Of a stretch of DNA of 32,992 nt, positions 15,432-24,372 are shown piece by piece. The notes below the pieces were generated by a model that searched no databases, was not told the origin of the DNA, and saw nothing but the letters and a program-made list of their open reading frames with translations. Made by a program: the position numbers and the translations under genes. The stretch spans positions 1 to 32,992 of the forward strand of contig NZ_JAEK01000054.1 in assembly GCF_000518865.1 (NCBI RefSeq), written 5' to 3'. The stretch is from Bacillus sp. J37 (GTDB lineage: Bacteria > Bacillota > Bacilli > Bacillales > Bacillaceae). Each line of letters begins with the position of its first letter. Position 1 is the first letter of the stretch.

Positions 15432-17591
15432 ATGGCGAGAATAGATCCAAGTGCGTTAAAGCAGTGGACAAATGGTGAAACAGTCACTGCTGAAGATTAT
15501 AAACAAGAAAGAGAAATACTACGGATTGCAAATAATAATAATCATGATATGCAAGTATTTCACGAAGAAGCAGAAGAATTACCGCACGTTAATAAATCTG
15601 TTAAAGAGAGACATCTTGATGATAATTCGGTAGGAAGTAGGATTATTGCTCCTTCTGCTGTAGGTGCGACACATATTGATCCAGATTTATTAAGACAAAA
15701 GAATGATATAGCAGTACAGGCTGAATTTGACCTGAGAGGAATAAATATCAAAAAGTTTGGAGCAAAAGTCGATGGTGTTACAGATGATACAGATGCTATT
15801 CGGGAAGCAATAACATATTGTGAAGTTCTTGGCCTTGAATTGTTAATTCCAGGTGTCAGTGTAATTACAGGAGAAATTGAGGTAAAGCACCCAATCACCA
15901 TTAACGGAATTGGATCTGGTTCGGGATATGCTGATAAAGCACTAACAGAGTATAGGCAAACCAGTGGGTTTTTAGTAAAAGGGACAGGACAAAAAAGGGT
16001 GAGAACAAGAGTTAATTATCGTTCTAATGCCTCAGACCCACAAGACATCCCATTATCAGCTGCATTAAATATACAAGCTGAAAATGTTACGTTACGAAAT
16101 TTTACTATATTCTTAGACTTTGATAAAACAGACATTTCACCAGTCAACTATGGATCAAATTGGGATATAGGAATCTTTTTAGGTTGTCGTGTACATAATT
16201 CGATCAATAATGTTCATGTATTAGGGTATTGGAGAGAAGCGAGTATATACTTTGATGTAACAAGAAGTAGTTATACCCCGGAATTCAATGATTTAAACGG
16301 CAATCCATATTTTGAGGGCACAGTGAGAAATGGTGCTGACGGCCTTACTTTAGAAAAAATCTTTACACTTGGTGGTAAGTGGGGTCTTAAAATCCAAGGA
16401 GCAAAACCTAAAGCAGGACAATCTGGATACTCTGACCTTTATTACGATGAATTAACAGGAACAACGGTAACGGATAGACGAGGTAATTTCGGTGCTTCCG
16501 ATGTAACGGCAGTAGCATGTTCTTTCTACGGTACAAATCACCATACGAAATATAGAAGAGACGATTCTACAGGCAACTATTTAACCGACAATGGTGGCGG
16601 TTCTGTAAGTATTGATGGTTTGGCTGGTAATGCGTCAGGTGCTTTACAAGGAATGCGATTTATTTCTTGTCGTTTTTCAACATGGGAACCATTTAGAATC
16701 AAATTAGATCGAGTTAATAGACCTGTATTTATAGGTTGCCATAGTGAAGGCGGTAGTGGCGCATTAAAGACTAATGGGTCACCAGTATTATTTGATGATA
16801 CTGATTACTATGGGCCGATTAGCACAACATCTAACACCAAAAATTTAGTTTTGGTGGCTTTTAATGCGACTCTTCGTCCTGTTTTTATCGGATCTTCGGA
16901 TTATACTAATACAGCAAATGCTGGTTCAGATGTAAACTCATTTGCGAAAGGTTTTTCATCTGGTGGAGATTCAAGTATTAATGGGGGACTATTTGTTAAT
17001 GGTTCCTTAATTAAAACATCAGGAGAGATGGATATTAGAGGAGCAGCAGGAAATGGTGTTCGCTTCCGTAATGGATCATCAAGTGTTGCACTAATAAATT
17101 CTGATTATGCTACATTCTATCCATCTATTTCCGTGAGACCAAGTTCAGACAATTCGGTTTCAGTAGGCCAAGCTTCAAATAGGTTCTCTACTGTCTTTGC
17201 AGGTACTGGAACTATCAACACCTCAGATAGAAATTCAAAACAACAGATATTAAAAATAGATAACAAAGTATTAGATGCATGGTCAGAAGTGAATTATTTT
17301 CAATTTAAATTCAATGATGCTGTTGAAGAAAAGGGAGATGAAGCACGTACACACTTTGGAATCATTGCTCAAGAAATTGAGGAAGCATTTACTAGACATG
17401 GTTTAAACGCATTTAATTATGGCCTTCTTTGTTATGATGAGTGGGAAGATCAATACGAAGAGATTGATGGAAATAAAGTTTTAGTTACTCCTAAAGGTTC
17501 GAGATATAGTATCAGACCCGATGAATGTTTAATGTTAGAATCTGCATTAATCCGAAGAGAGTTAGCGAAAATAATGACGTTGATTAGTTAA
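15432..17591 (+). CDS. Tailspike with pectate-lyase-like beta-helix and S74 chaperone
   Basis: A 719-residue receptor-binding tailspike. Residues 1-100 are a particle-attachment region (LKQWTNGETVTAEDYKQ...). FDLRGINIKKFGAKVDGVTDDTDAIREAI starts a Pectate_lyase_3-type right-handed beta-helix that continues to about residue 560. The C-terminus is a Peptidase_S74 intramolecular chaperone. It has the self-cleavage Ser-Lys pair in TSDRNSKQQI, then GIIAQEIEEAF and the ALIRRELAKI helix. After trimerisation the chaperone is expected to cut itself off. The beta-helix suggests capsule or wall-polysaccharide binding or degradation; catalytic residues for a given sugar cannot be named. GAAGGAGG precedes the ATG and a terminator overlaps the stop. 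Confidence 0.9.
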   Translation: MARIDPSALKQWTNGETVTAEDYKQEREILRIANNNNHDMQVFHEEAEELPHVNKSVKERHLDDNSVGSRIIAPSAVGATHIDPDLLRQKNDIAVQAEFDLRGINIKKFGAKVDGVTDDTDAIREAITYCEVLGLELLIPGVSVITGEIEVKHPITINGIGSGSGYADKALTEYRQTSGFLVKGTGQKRVRTRVNYRSNASDPQDIPLSAALNIQAENVTLRNFTIFLDFDKTDISPVNYGSNWDIGIFLGCRVHNSINNVHVLGYWREASIYFDVTRSSYTPEFNDLNGNPYFEGTVRNGADGLTLEKIFTLGGKWGLKIQGAKPKAGQSGYSDLYYDELTGTTVTDRRGNFGASDVTAVACSFYGTNHHTKYRRDDSTGNYLTDNGGGSVSIDGLAGNASGALQGMRFISCRFSTWEPFRIKLDRVNRPVFIGCHSEGGSGALKTNGSPVLFDDTDYYGPISTTSNTKNLVLVAFNATLRPVFIGSSDYTNTANAGSDVNSFAKGFSSGGDSSINGGLFVNGSLIKTSGEMDIRGAAGNGVRFRNGSSSVALINSDYATFYPSISVRPSSDNSVSVGQASNRFSTVFAGTGTINTSDRNSKQQILKIDNKVLDAWSEVNYFQFKFNDAVEEKGDEARTHFGIIAQEIEEAFTRHGLNAFNYGLLCYDEWEDQYEEIDGNKVLVTPKGSRYSIRPDECLMLESALIRRELAKIMTLIS

Positions 17592-17619
17592 GCCATCCTA
17601 AAGGACGGCTTTTTATTTT
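17590..17619 (+). terminator. Intrinsic terminator after the tailspike gene
   Basis: AAGCC and TCC pair with GGA and GGCTT around TAAA with one mismatch, followed by TTTTTATTTTT. Confidence 0.8.
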
Positions 17620-17637
17620 TGGAAAGGGGGTTTTTAA

Positions 17638-18930
17638 ATGGCTACACCATACACCTCAAAACAAGTTGATCAAGATATGAGATTTATCAACCAATATTCT
17701 AAATTAGGTAACAAAGCTAATGATAAACAGAATGATCATTATAGTTACCTAAAATCAAAATATGGTAACAACACCTTAAAATCAGGTGTATTTAGACCAG
17801 AGGATTTATCATCATCAAATCAAAAGCAATATGTTTCACAAAATCCATATGGGAATTTTGCCAAGAATCAACAATCTAGCTATTTCAATACTGTTGATAA
17901 TGCTATTAAAAATAATCAAGCAGTATCTGATAAACAGATGAATTATTATAACGAATATGCGAAAAAATGGAATCTAACTCCACAAAGTCAACGACCTATG
18001 AGTTTTGAAGAAGCAACACAACAAGCATCTAAGCAGGTTGATCCATTGTATAAGCAAGCTCTAATGGATATTCAATCACAACAGTTTAATAACACTAGAG
18101 AAGCTCAACAAAATGCACAATCAATGGGATTAGAAAACTCCGGTTTAGCTCAAGATCAGCAAATGAGAATAGCGATGGCTTCGCAAGCTCAACGAGGTCA
18201 ATTAGGTTCTGAACGTGCTACTCAAATTGCTGAAATGGCTCAAGGATTGGTTCAATCTGATACTGATCGTAAAGATAGGCTGAATCAACAATCACTCGAA
18301 GAACAATGGAGACAAAAACAATTTGATTATCAACAGCAACGAGATAAAGTATCTGACAGTCAATGGAGTAAGGATTATGAGTGGAGACAGTATGTATTTA
18401 ATAATATGTCTGCTTCTGAAAAAGCACAATTAGAATGGGCTAAATCTCAATATGGTGAAGATACAGCTTGGAGAATGTTTGAGCTTAAGTATAATGGAGA
18501 ACTTCAAAAATCAATGAATGATTCTCAAATAGAGTTTTATAAATCGGGTTTTAATAATGTTCAGGAAGGGGGCGGTTATAGCAATTATAAGAAGACTTCA
18601 ACCCAGGCTTCAAAAAGCTCATCTTATAAAACTTATCAAACTCACTTAAATCAAGCTATAAAAATGGGGGTTCCTGCTTCTTGGGCTGCTCCTCTTACAG
18701 AGTTAGTTGGTCGTGAATCTTCATGGAATTCTTCAGCTAAAAATCCAAAAAGTACAGCTCATGGATATGGACAATTTCTCAATTCAACTCGTAGAAACTA
18801 TGAAAAGAAAACTGGCCTAGATTATAGTAATCCAGTTCACCAGTTAGTGATGATGGCTGAATATGTTAAAGATCGATATGGTACACCTGAAAAAGCACTA
18901 GCTTTCTGGGATAAAAATAATTGGTATTAG
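17638..18930 (+). CDS. Internal virion protein with lytic transglycosylase domain
   Basis: A 430-residue protein. The first 330 residues are Gln/Ser/Asn rich and helical with no membrane segment. The last 100 are a lysozyme-like SLT domain: catalytic Glu about residue 360 in VGRESSWN, then AHGYGQFLNSTRRNYEKKTG and a final helix-rich part ending FWDKNNWY. Virion lytic transglycosylases open the cell wall locally during DNA entry, as in T7 gp16. It lies between the tailspike and the giant ejection-type protein, consistent with a set of ejected inner-core proteins. GGAAAGGGGG precedes the ATG. The long Gln-rich part is probably the core-forming segment. Confidence 0.84.
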   Translation: MATPYTSKQVDQDMRFINQYSKLGNKANDKQNDHYSYLKSKYGNNTLKSGVFRPEDLSSSNQKQYVSQNPYGNFAKNQQSSYFNTVDNAIKNNQAVSDKQMNYYNEYAKKWNLTPQSQRPMSFEEATQQASKQVDPLYKQALMDIQSQQFNNTREAQQNAQSMGLENSGLAQDQQMRIAMASQAQRGQLGSERATQIAEMAQGLVQSDTDRKDRLNQQSLEEQWRQKQFDYQQQRDKVSDSQWSKDYEWRQYVFNNMSASEKAQLEWAKSQYGEDTAWRMFELKYNGELQKSMNDSQIEFYKSGFNNVQEGGGYSNYKKTSTQASKSSSYKTYQTHLNQAIKMGVPASWAAPLTELVGRESSWNSSAKNPKSTAHGYGQFLNSTRRNYEKKTGLDYSNPVHQLVMMAEYVKDRYGTPEKALAFWDKNNWY

Positions 18931-18944
18931 TTTGGTGGTGAAGT

Positions 18945-21900
18945 ATGTTTAATGAGTCAAAGTATAAAAAAATATTTGAACAAAGATATGGGGCTGGATC
19001 ATTTGATTCTAGCCTTTCTTCAGCTCGTTCAATAGGTCATTCTAAGGCTCAGGCAGAGTATGAAAAAGACCAGTTTGAATTACGAAAGAAAGCTTATGAA
19101 CAGTTACTTAAAGAACAACAAAAGGCTGAAGAAGCTCGAATTAAACGTGAATCAGAAAGTATGAATGACTATATAAAGCAGAATGAAAAAGCTAAGTCAC
19201 AAGGTCGTGGCGGTTCAATGCCTTCAAGAGAGCAACAAGAAAAAGAAGCTGACATTCAAGCCGAATATAAGCGAACAGGTAAGTTTCCTTCTGCAATTCA
19301 AAAAGACATTGACAACCTTCAATATGGTAATTGGCAAAAGCTTGGCGGACAAAAGGATGCAATTAAAAGTTTTCTAGATCAAAGCAACAATCAGAGATAC
19401 AGGGCTTCTTTACAGAGTTCAAGTAATACAGAAAATGTAAAAAAGAAAGATAATGATGATAGTTGGCTAGAAAATCTTAAAGGATTTATGAAAGGTGAAA
19501 AGGTTATTGAAGGTTTCTCCATTCGAGATAAAAAAGATGGAGATAGTGACACCACTATTAACAAAACAGGTAAGGTTAGAGAAGGGGAAAAAGCAACAGG
19601 TCTTGATCGTTTTATTAATCGTGCTGCTAATTCAACTACTCTTGGTGCCTATGAAGAAATTGCTAAGAAAACAAATGATGAAAAGACGCTTGATGCTTTT
19701 TATTCGGATCGTAAAGTTGGTCAAGGTGGAGCAACTGACTTTCTTGCAGATAGTTTGGGGTACTTGTTACCAGGTTTAGGTGCAGTCAAGGCTGTGAGAG
19801 GTACAAAACTAGGTGCTGATATGAGTAAGAAAGGCGCTCAAAAAGCAATACAACTTGGAAAAGAAGGTGCGGTAACTGGTGCTGGAATTGCTACAGGTGA
19901 AGTTGGTGTCCGTGAGGCTTTAAATGGAGAAAACACGAATGCTTTAGAAAACTTGAAGCATATTGGAATTGGTACTGCTGCAGGGGCTTTAGCTGATCCT
20001 GCTCTTTATGGGATTGGGAAAGGTATACAACCTCTAATAGGACGATTAGCAAAAGGAGATGTTCCTACATTCACAGGTAAACCTTCTGAAGAAACAGTTA
20101 GAAACTTAGCACCTAAGAGTGATTCTTTAAGACTTCAAACAAATGAGGTTAGGAATTCTAATGATTTTTCAGAACACCTTATTAAAAATATCTCACCAAA
20201 TACACAACAGTCTTCAAAAAATCAATTTGAAGCTATTTCACAAGGGAAAGAACCTACTCTAAAGAGAATTCCAGACATCCTTCTTGATAGTCAAAAACAG
20301 GCTGAAGGAAACGCAAATACGTTCAGAGCAAAGGTTGACCGAACACCGCAAAAAGAAGAAAACACTTTCTTTAGTACTTTACGCACACAATTTGTAGATG
20401 ATGTTGCTCCATTAGAAACTCTTGAGAAAAAAATAATTGGTAATGTAGCAAGTGCTGAGGATAGTTTATATAAACAGGCTAGACTTTATAAGGGAAGTCC
20501 CGCAAAAGCAGAACAACTTGTTAAAGAACAGTTATACCCTATTATTAAGGAAGTTCAGGACAAAGGATATAATCTTGAAGATCTAGGGGATTATGCAATT
20601 GCTGTTCATGCTAAGGATGTTAATGCAAAAGGGATTAACTCAGGCTTCACTAATGCTGAGGTAGAAGATGTAATCAATAAACTAGGGTCACCAGGTTTGG
20701 AAAATGCTCGTAAACAACTGATGAATGTAAATAATAATGTATTAGAAATGTTGTCTAATGGAGAGAAACCCGTACTTAGTGCTGATGCTGTTAAAGCAAT
20801 GAGAGAGAAATATCCTAATTACATGCCATTATTTCGTTCTTTTGATGATGAAAAAATTGAATTTGCAAATGGTTTAAGCAATGCTTTATCTGTTGCTAGT
20901 AGTCCAATTAAGAAGTTGAAAGGGTCAAGTCGGGATGTTGTTGATCCTATGGAAAGTGTAATTAAAAATATTTATAAAGCTACTAATGTTGTAGATCGTA
21001 ATAATGTTGCTTCTAAGTTAGAAAAGTTAGCAGATAAAGATATTGATGGTCACTTTATCAGAAAATTAGACGAAGGTGAAGACACAGGAAGAATTAACGT
21101 AATTAGTGCGATGGATAATGGTAAAAAGGTTAATTATGAAGTACCACCAGATGTATATAAAGCAATGAAGAATTTAGACAAGGAATCCTCGAACACCTTA
21201 ATTAAAATACTTGCTAAACCTGCTTCAACTTTACGTGCTGGAGCTACCTTAACACCCGAGTTTAGTATGCGTAACTTTTTACGTGATGTTCCTGCTGCAA
21301 CAATTGTATCTGAATCAGGTTTCAATCCATTTATCGATTTTCCAGTTGGTTTATGGCAGTCAATTTGGAAGGGTAGAACAATAAAAATAGGTGATAAAGA
21401 GTTCAAAACAAGTGGAGATCTTTATGAGCAATTTATTAAAGAAAATGGTGGATATGGCAACATTATGTCTATGGATAGAGATGCACATCAGCAAACATTA
21501 AAGAAGGCATTAACGGAAGCGAATACTCAATATATTGATGTATTAGATTCAAAATCTTATAAAGCGTTAATGAAAAAGTTTGCAAATCCAATGGATACTT
21601 TGAGAACTCTTGCCGACATTAGTGAAACAGGAACTAAAGTTGGAGAATTTAGAGCTGCGATGCGTAAAGGTGCTTCTCCTCAAGAGGCTGCATATAGAGC
21701 AAGAGATATCATGGATTTTGGAAGAGCAGGGGTTAGTATTCGTGAGGCGAATAAAGTTGTAGCCTTCTTAAATGCCAATATACAAGGTAAGAGTAAGCTT
21801 TGGAGAGCGTTTAGTCAGAATCCAGGTAAAGTTTCTGGAAAGGCAATGGCAATGGTAACAATACCTACTATTGGTGCAATAGTTGCTCAAGAAATGTTTG

Positions 21901-22787
21901 CTAATGAACGTCAAAAAGAAGTTTTGGACGATGCTCCAACTTGGCTAAAGGATACTTTCTATTTAGTACCTATTCCAGGAACAAATCAAATTGCAAGAAT
22001 TCCGAAACCCTTCGATCTAGCATATCCATTTTCAAATTCATTAGAAAGAGCATTTGAATTTGTAGCGAAAAATGATAAAGAAACATTTGATGGATTTATC
22101 AAAGATGGTTTCTCAGCTATGGCAGTACCAACAATGCTCACTGGTTTAGCTCCAATGGTAGAAGGAATGGCCAATTATTCATTCTTTAGACAAGGGTCTA
22201 TCATTCCTCAAAGGGAGCAAAACATGGAGTTTCCTGATCAACATGATATTAATACATCAGAAACAGCTAAACTGCTTGGTAAAGGTATTAATCAATTAAC
22301 AGGTGGAGAAGGTAGTTTCAAAAACTTCGGATCACCTAGAATAGTAGACAATACAATTCAAGGTTTTACAGGTGGACTAGGGACATATGGAACCAGTATA
22401 ATTGATATGTTTATTAATGGAGTATCAGATAAGGAACAGCCAGAAAAACCTGCAAAGAGTATTGATCAGCAACCATTAGCAAAGGCTTTCTTAGTTAATC
22501 AATCTGGCTCAAGTAAATCATTAGATAAATTCTATGATTTGAGAGACAAGTTATCTAAGGCTAGAGGATCTGCAAAACAGAATGACAAAGAATTCGCAAA
22601 TGAAGTACAATATAAGAAATCCAATGATTTAAATAAAGGAATTAGTGATCTTAATAAAGAAATACGTACAGTACAAAACTCACCAACCCTTTCTTCACAA
22701 GAAAAGAAAGAACAGTTGGATAAATTAATCAGGGAGAGAAATAAAGCAGCTAATGAGGCTGTTAATATCCTTAAAAAAATGGAGTGA
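18945..22787 (+). CDS. Giant internal virion (ejection) protein, LPD38-like
   Basis: A 1280-residue protein, the largest in the window. The N-terminus is charged coiled coil (about 40-120). A Gly/Ala-rich stretch (about 265-360: DFLADSLGYLLPGLGAVKAV, GAVTGAGIATGEVG) could insert in a membrane. The region about 760-980 resembles the LPD38 domain of large polyvalent proteins (PEFSMRNFLRDVP, then DIMDFGRAGVSIREANKV and AFLNANIQGKSKL), followed by hydrophobic AMVTIPTIGAIVAQEMF. The C-terminus is Lys/Glu-rich helical. It is placed like the large ejected proteins of short-tailed phages, which form a trans-envelope channel or carry effectors. The LPD38 label is from motif memory; an ejected role is inferred. 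Confidence 0.75.
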   Translation: MFNESKYKKIFEQRYGAGSFDSSLSSARSIGHSKAQAEYEKDQFELRKKAYEQLLKEQQKAEEARIKRESESMNDYIKQNEKAKSQGRGGSMPSREQQEKEADIQAEYKRTGKFPSAIQKDIDNLQYGNWQKLGGQKDAIKSFLDQSNNQRYRASLQSSSNTENVKKKDNDDSWLENLKGFMKGEKVIEGFSIRDKKDGDSDTTINKTGKVREGEKATGLDRFINRAANSTTLGAYEEIAKKTNDEKTLDAFYSDRKVGQGGATDFLADSLGYLLPGLGAVKAVRGTKLGADMSKKGAQKAIQLGKEGAVTGAGIATGEVGVREALNGENTNALENLKHIGIGTAAGALADPALYGIGKGIQPLIGRLAKGDVPTFTGKPSEETVRNLAPKSDSLRLQTNEVRNSNDFSEHLIKNISPNTQQSSKNQFEAISQGKEPTLKRIPDILLDSQKQAEGNANTFRAKVDRTPQKEENTFFSTLRTQFVDDVAPLETLEKKIIGNVASAEDSLYKQARLYKGSPAKAEQLVKEQLYPIIKEVQDKGYNLEDLGDYAIAVHAKDVNAKGINSGFTNAEVEDVINKLGSPGLENARKQLMNVNNNVLEMLSNGEKPVLSADAVKAMREKYPNYMPLFRSFDDEKIEFANGLSNALSVASSPIKKLKGSSRDVVDPMESVIKNIYKATNVVDRNNVASKLEKLADKDIDGHFIRKLDEGEDTGRINVISAMDNGKKVNYEVPPDVYKAMKNLDKESSNTLIKILAKPASTLRAGATLTPEFSMRNFLRDVPAATIVSESGFNPFIDFPVGLWQSIWKGRTIKIGDKEFKTSGDLYEQFIKENGGYGNIMSMDRDAHQQTLKKALTEANTQYIDVLDSKSYKALMKKFANPMDTLRTLADISETGTKVGEFRAAMRKGASPQEAAYRARDIMDFGRAGVSIREANKVVAFLNANIQGKSKLWRAFSQNPGKVSGKAMAMVTIPTIGAIVAQEMFANERQKEVLDDAPTWLKDTFYLVPIPGTNQIARIPKPFDLAYPFSNSLERAFEFVAKNDKETFDGFIKDGFSAMAVPTMLTGLAPMVEGMANYSFFRQGSIIPQREQNMEFPDQHDINTSETAKLLGKGINQLTGGEGSFKNFGSPRIVDNTIQGFTGGLGTYGTSIIDMFINGVSDKEQPEKPAKSIDQQPLAKAFLVNQSGSSKSLDKFYDLRDKLSKARGSAKQNDKEFANEVQYKKSNDLNKGISDLNKEIRTVQNSPTLSSQEKKEQLDKLIRERNKAANEAVNILKKME

Positions 22788-22791
22788 TGTA

Positions 22792-22977
22792 ATGGCTTGG
22801 TATCACTGGATTGCAGTTTATTTGATCATTATCGGAGCAACATTATTTACAATTATTCCAGAAAAACCTTTATGGCTATGGGGAGTAATTGCATTAATGT
22901 TTATCGTTGGTTTATTGTTAGGTGTACTTTTACCACATAAAGAAGATAAATATGCAAGAGTAAACAGGGAGGGCTAA
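22792..22977 (+). CDS. Small two-helix membrane protein
   Basis: A 61-residue protein with two hydrophobic helices (about 5-20 and 27-46) and a charged tail. The ATG at 22792 comes 4 bp after the stop of the giant protein, with GGAGTGA overlapping that stop; an in-frame ATG at 22753 lies inside the previous gene and is not used here. It closes the structural operon, with a terminator overlapping its stop. It might be a virion membrane factor or a lysis accessory. No family is recognised. Confidence 0.62.
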   Translation: MAWYHWIAVYLIIIGATLFTIIPEKPLWLWGVIALMFIVGLLLGVLLPHKEDKYARVNREG

Positions 22978-22992
22978 AAAGCTCTCTTTTTT
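22969..22992 (+). terminator. Terminator of the structural operon
   Basis: GAGGGCT (22969-22975) pairs with AGCTCTC (22980-22986), followed by TTTTTT. Confidence 0.85.
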
Positions 22993-23026
22993 ACTTCTTT
23001 TAAAGTTGTTTTAGAATTTGTATAAT

Positions 23027-23054
23027 CATACTTCGTATTGAGAGAAAAAGTATG
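23027..23054. promoter_or_regulatory. Promoter-proximal inverted repeat
   Basis: A TATAAT at 23021-23026 is followed directly by CATACTT (23027-23033) and its inverse AAGTATG (23048-23054). This is an operator or leader hairpin for the DUF218 gene. No clear -35 is present. Confidence 0.4.
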
Positions 23055-23116
23055 ACTTTAGATAATCTGGAAAATAACAATACCAAATAGTGGATTTTTA
23101 TTTTGAAGGGTGTATT

Positions 23117-23146
23117 ATTTAATTAAAGATAAAATTTTAATTAAAT
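23117..23146. repeat. 11-bp perfect inverted repeat before the DUF218 gene
   Basis: ATTTAATTAAA and TTTAATTAAAT are separated by 8 bp and end 12 bp before the ATG, overlapping the region of the ribosome binding site. This may be an operator, or an RNA hairpin that limits translation. Confidence 0.45.
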
Positions 23147-23158
23147 GAGAGATGAAAA

Positions 23159-23767
23159 ATGGAACTTGATTATAATGAAATAAGTACACCTAGATTAAAA
23201 AAATACAAGGTAAATCGTAAAAAGAAAAGAAATAGAATTGTTGTTTTAATTTTCTTCCCAATTATGTTGCTAAGCTTACTTTTATATGCAGCTAATTTTT
23301 TAGTAGTAAATGAAGATCCTAAAAAATCTGATGTCATTATTGTATTAAGTGGTTATGAGGGTAGGTTAGAAAAGGGAATTGATTTGTTTAATAGAGGGTT
23401 TGGGGAGTACTTAATTCTAACTAATTCTGATTATTTTAATGAAGAGAAATTACTTAAAAGTGGAATACCAATGGATAAGATAATTTACGAACAAGATGCA
23501 GATAGTACCTACACTAATGCTACTCTAACAAAAAACATTATGCTTGATCATAAATTTGATTCTGCAATAATTGTAACCAGTGAGTTTCATACAAGTAGAA
23601 GTAAGTATATATTTAATAAAGTATATAAAGATTTAGAAACTGATCTAACTTATGTAGCATCTAAAAATGATTTTTTTAATTCAAGGTACTGGTGGGATAA
23701 TGAAAAAAGTAGATACGTAGTTTGGTCGGAATATACTAAGTGGTTAGGGTATTTATTGTTGTATTAG
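23159..23767 (+). CDS. DUF218 protein, YdcF/ElyC-SanA-like, membrane anchored
   Basis: A 202-residue protein with a basic cytoplasmic start, one membrane helix (about 25-45), then a DUF218 domain outside. Family motifs are SDVIIVLSGYEGRLEKGIDLF, the EQDADSTYTNATLTKN segment and IIVTSEFHTSRSKYIF. DUF218 proteins (SanA, ElyC, YdcF) act around envelope synthesis and polyprenyl-linked precursors, but their reaction is not settled. The gene lies between structural and lysis genes, preceded by a terminator and its own control region, so it is probably a cargo gene expressed in the lysogen. An envelope-altering or superinfection role is plausible. Confidence 0.82.
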   Translation: MELDYNEISTPRLKKYKVNRKKKRNRIVVLIFFPIMLLSLLLYAANFLVVNEDPKKSDVIIVLSGYEGRLEKGIDLFNRGFGEYLILTNSDYFNEEKLLKSGIPMDKIIYEQDADSTYTNATLTKNIMLDHKFDSAIIVTSEFHTSRSKYIFNKVYKDLETDLTYVASKNDFFNSRYWWDNEKSRYVVWSEYTKWLGYLLLY

Positions 23768-23801
23768 GAGTAAACTTTGAAGTAACAACTTTATCATTAT
23801 A

Positions 23802-23831
23802 TTGGTTTCCTTTGTTAACATCCCTTATAAT
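23802..23831 (+). promoter_or_regulatory. Promoter of the YhcH-like gene
   Basis: TTGGTT (23802-23807) and TATAAT (23826-23831) are spaced by 18 bp, giving a leader of about 32 nt before the TTG start. Confidence 0.62.
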
Positions 23832-23869
23832 TAATAATTGATTTTATTATGAATTAATGGGGGATTACT

Positions 23870-24319
23870 TTGATTATCGATAAACTTTCAAATGCAGAAG
23901 TATATTATGGACTTCATCCTCGTATTAAAAAGGGACTTCAATTTCTAATTAATAATGATCTGAATTCATTAGAGCCTGGTAAATACGAAATTGAGGAAGA
24001 TAACATTTTTGTTATGATCCAAGAGTACGAGACTGTTGATGCTGAACACGGACGTTGGGAATCTCATTATAAATACACGGATATTCAATATATGATTCGT
24101 GGGGGAGAGCGTATGGGCTATGCAAACGTAGAGGGATTAGAAGTAGTTGAACAACATAAAGAAAATGATTTAATGTTTCATGATGGTAGTGGTGACCTTT
24201 TATTAGTAGAACAAGGGTGTTTTGCTATCTTTACACCTGAAGACGGACATATGCCTACATTAAGTATTGAAGAACCTAAATATGTTAAAAAGGCAGTAGT
24301 AAAGGTTTATTGTGATTAA
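23870..24319 (+). CDS. YhcH/YjgK/YiaL family protein (cupin-like sugar protein)
   Basis: A 149-residue protein that closely fits the YhcH/YjgK/YiaL (DUF386) family: LEPGKYEIEEDNIFVMIQEYET, then WESHYKYTDIQYMIRGGERMGY, and a C-terminal CFAIFTPEDGHMPTL with conserved His and acidic residues around a metal site. Members are linked to sialic acid and other sugar-acid pathways, for example as anomerases. The TTG start has GGGGGA 5 nt upstream, its own sigma-A promoter and its own terminator: a complete moron. It is an unusual cargo for a phage and may relate to surface sugars attacked by the tailspike; that link is only a hypothesis. Confidence 0.9.
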   Translation: MIIDKLSNAEVYYGLHPRIKKGLQFLINNDLNSLEPGKYEIEEDNIFVMIQEYETVDAEHGRWESHYKYTDIQYMIRGGERMGYANVEGLEVVEQHKENDLMFHDGSGDLLLVEQGCFAIFTPEDGHMPTLSIEEPKYVKKAVVKVYCD

Positions 24320-24372
24320 TAATCATAATTAAGCTTAGATATAAGAAAAATTAGCACATAAATTAGGTACAT

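Noticed and set aside
19183-19779. Extra frames inside the giant ejection protein gene
   Set aside because: Alternate-frame shadows of Lys/Leu-rich composition without start signals.
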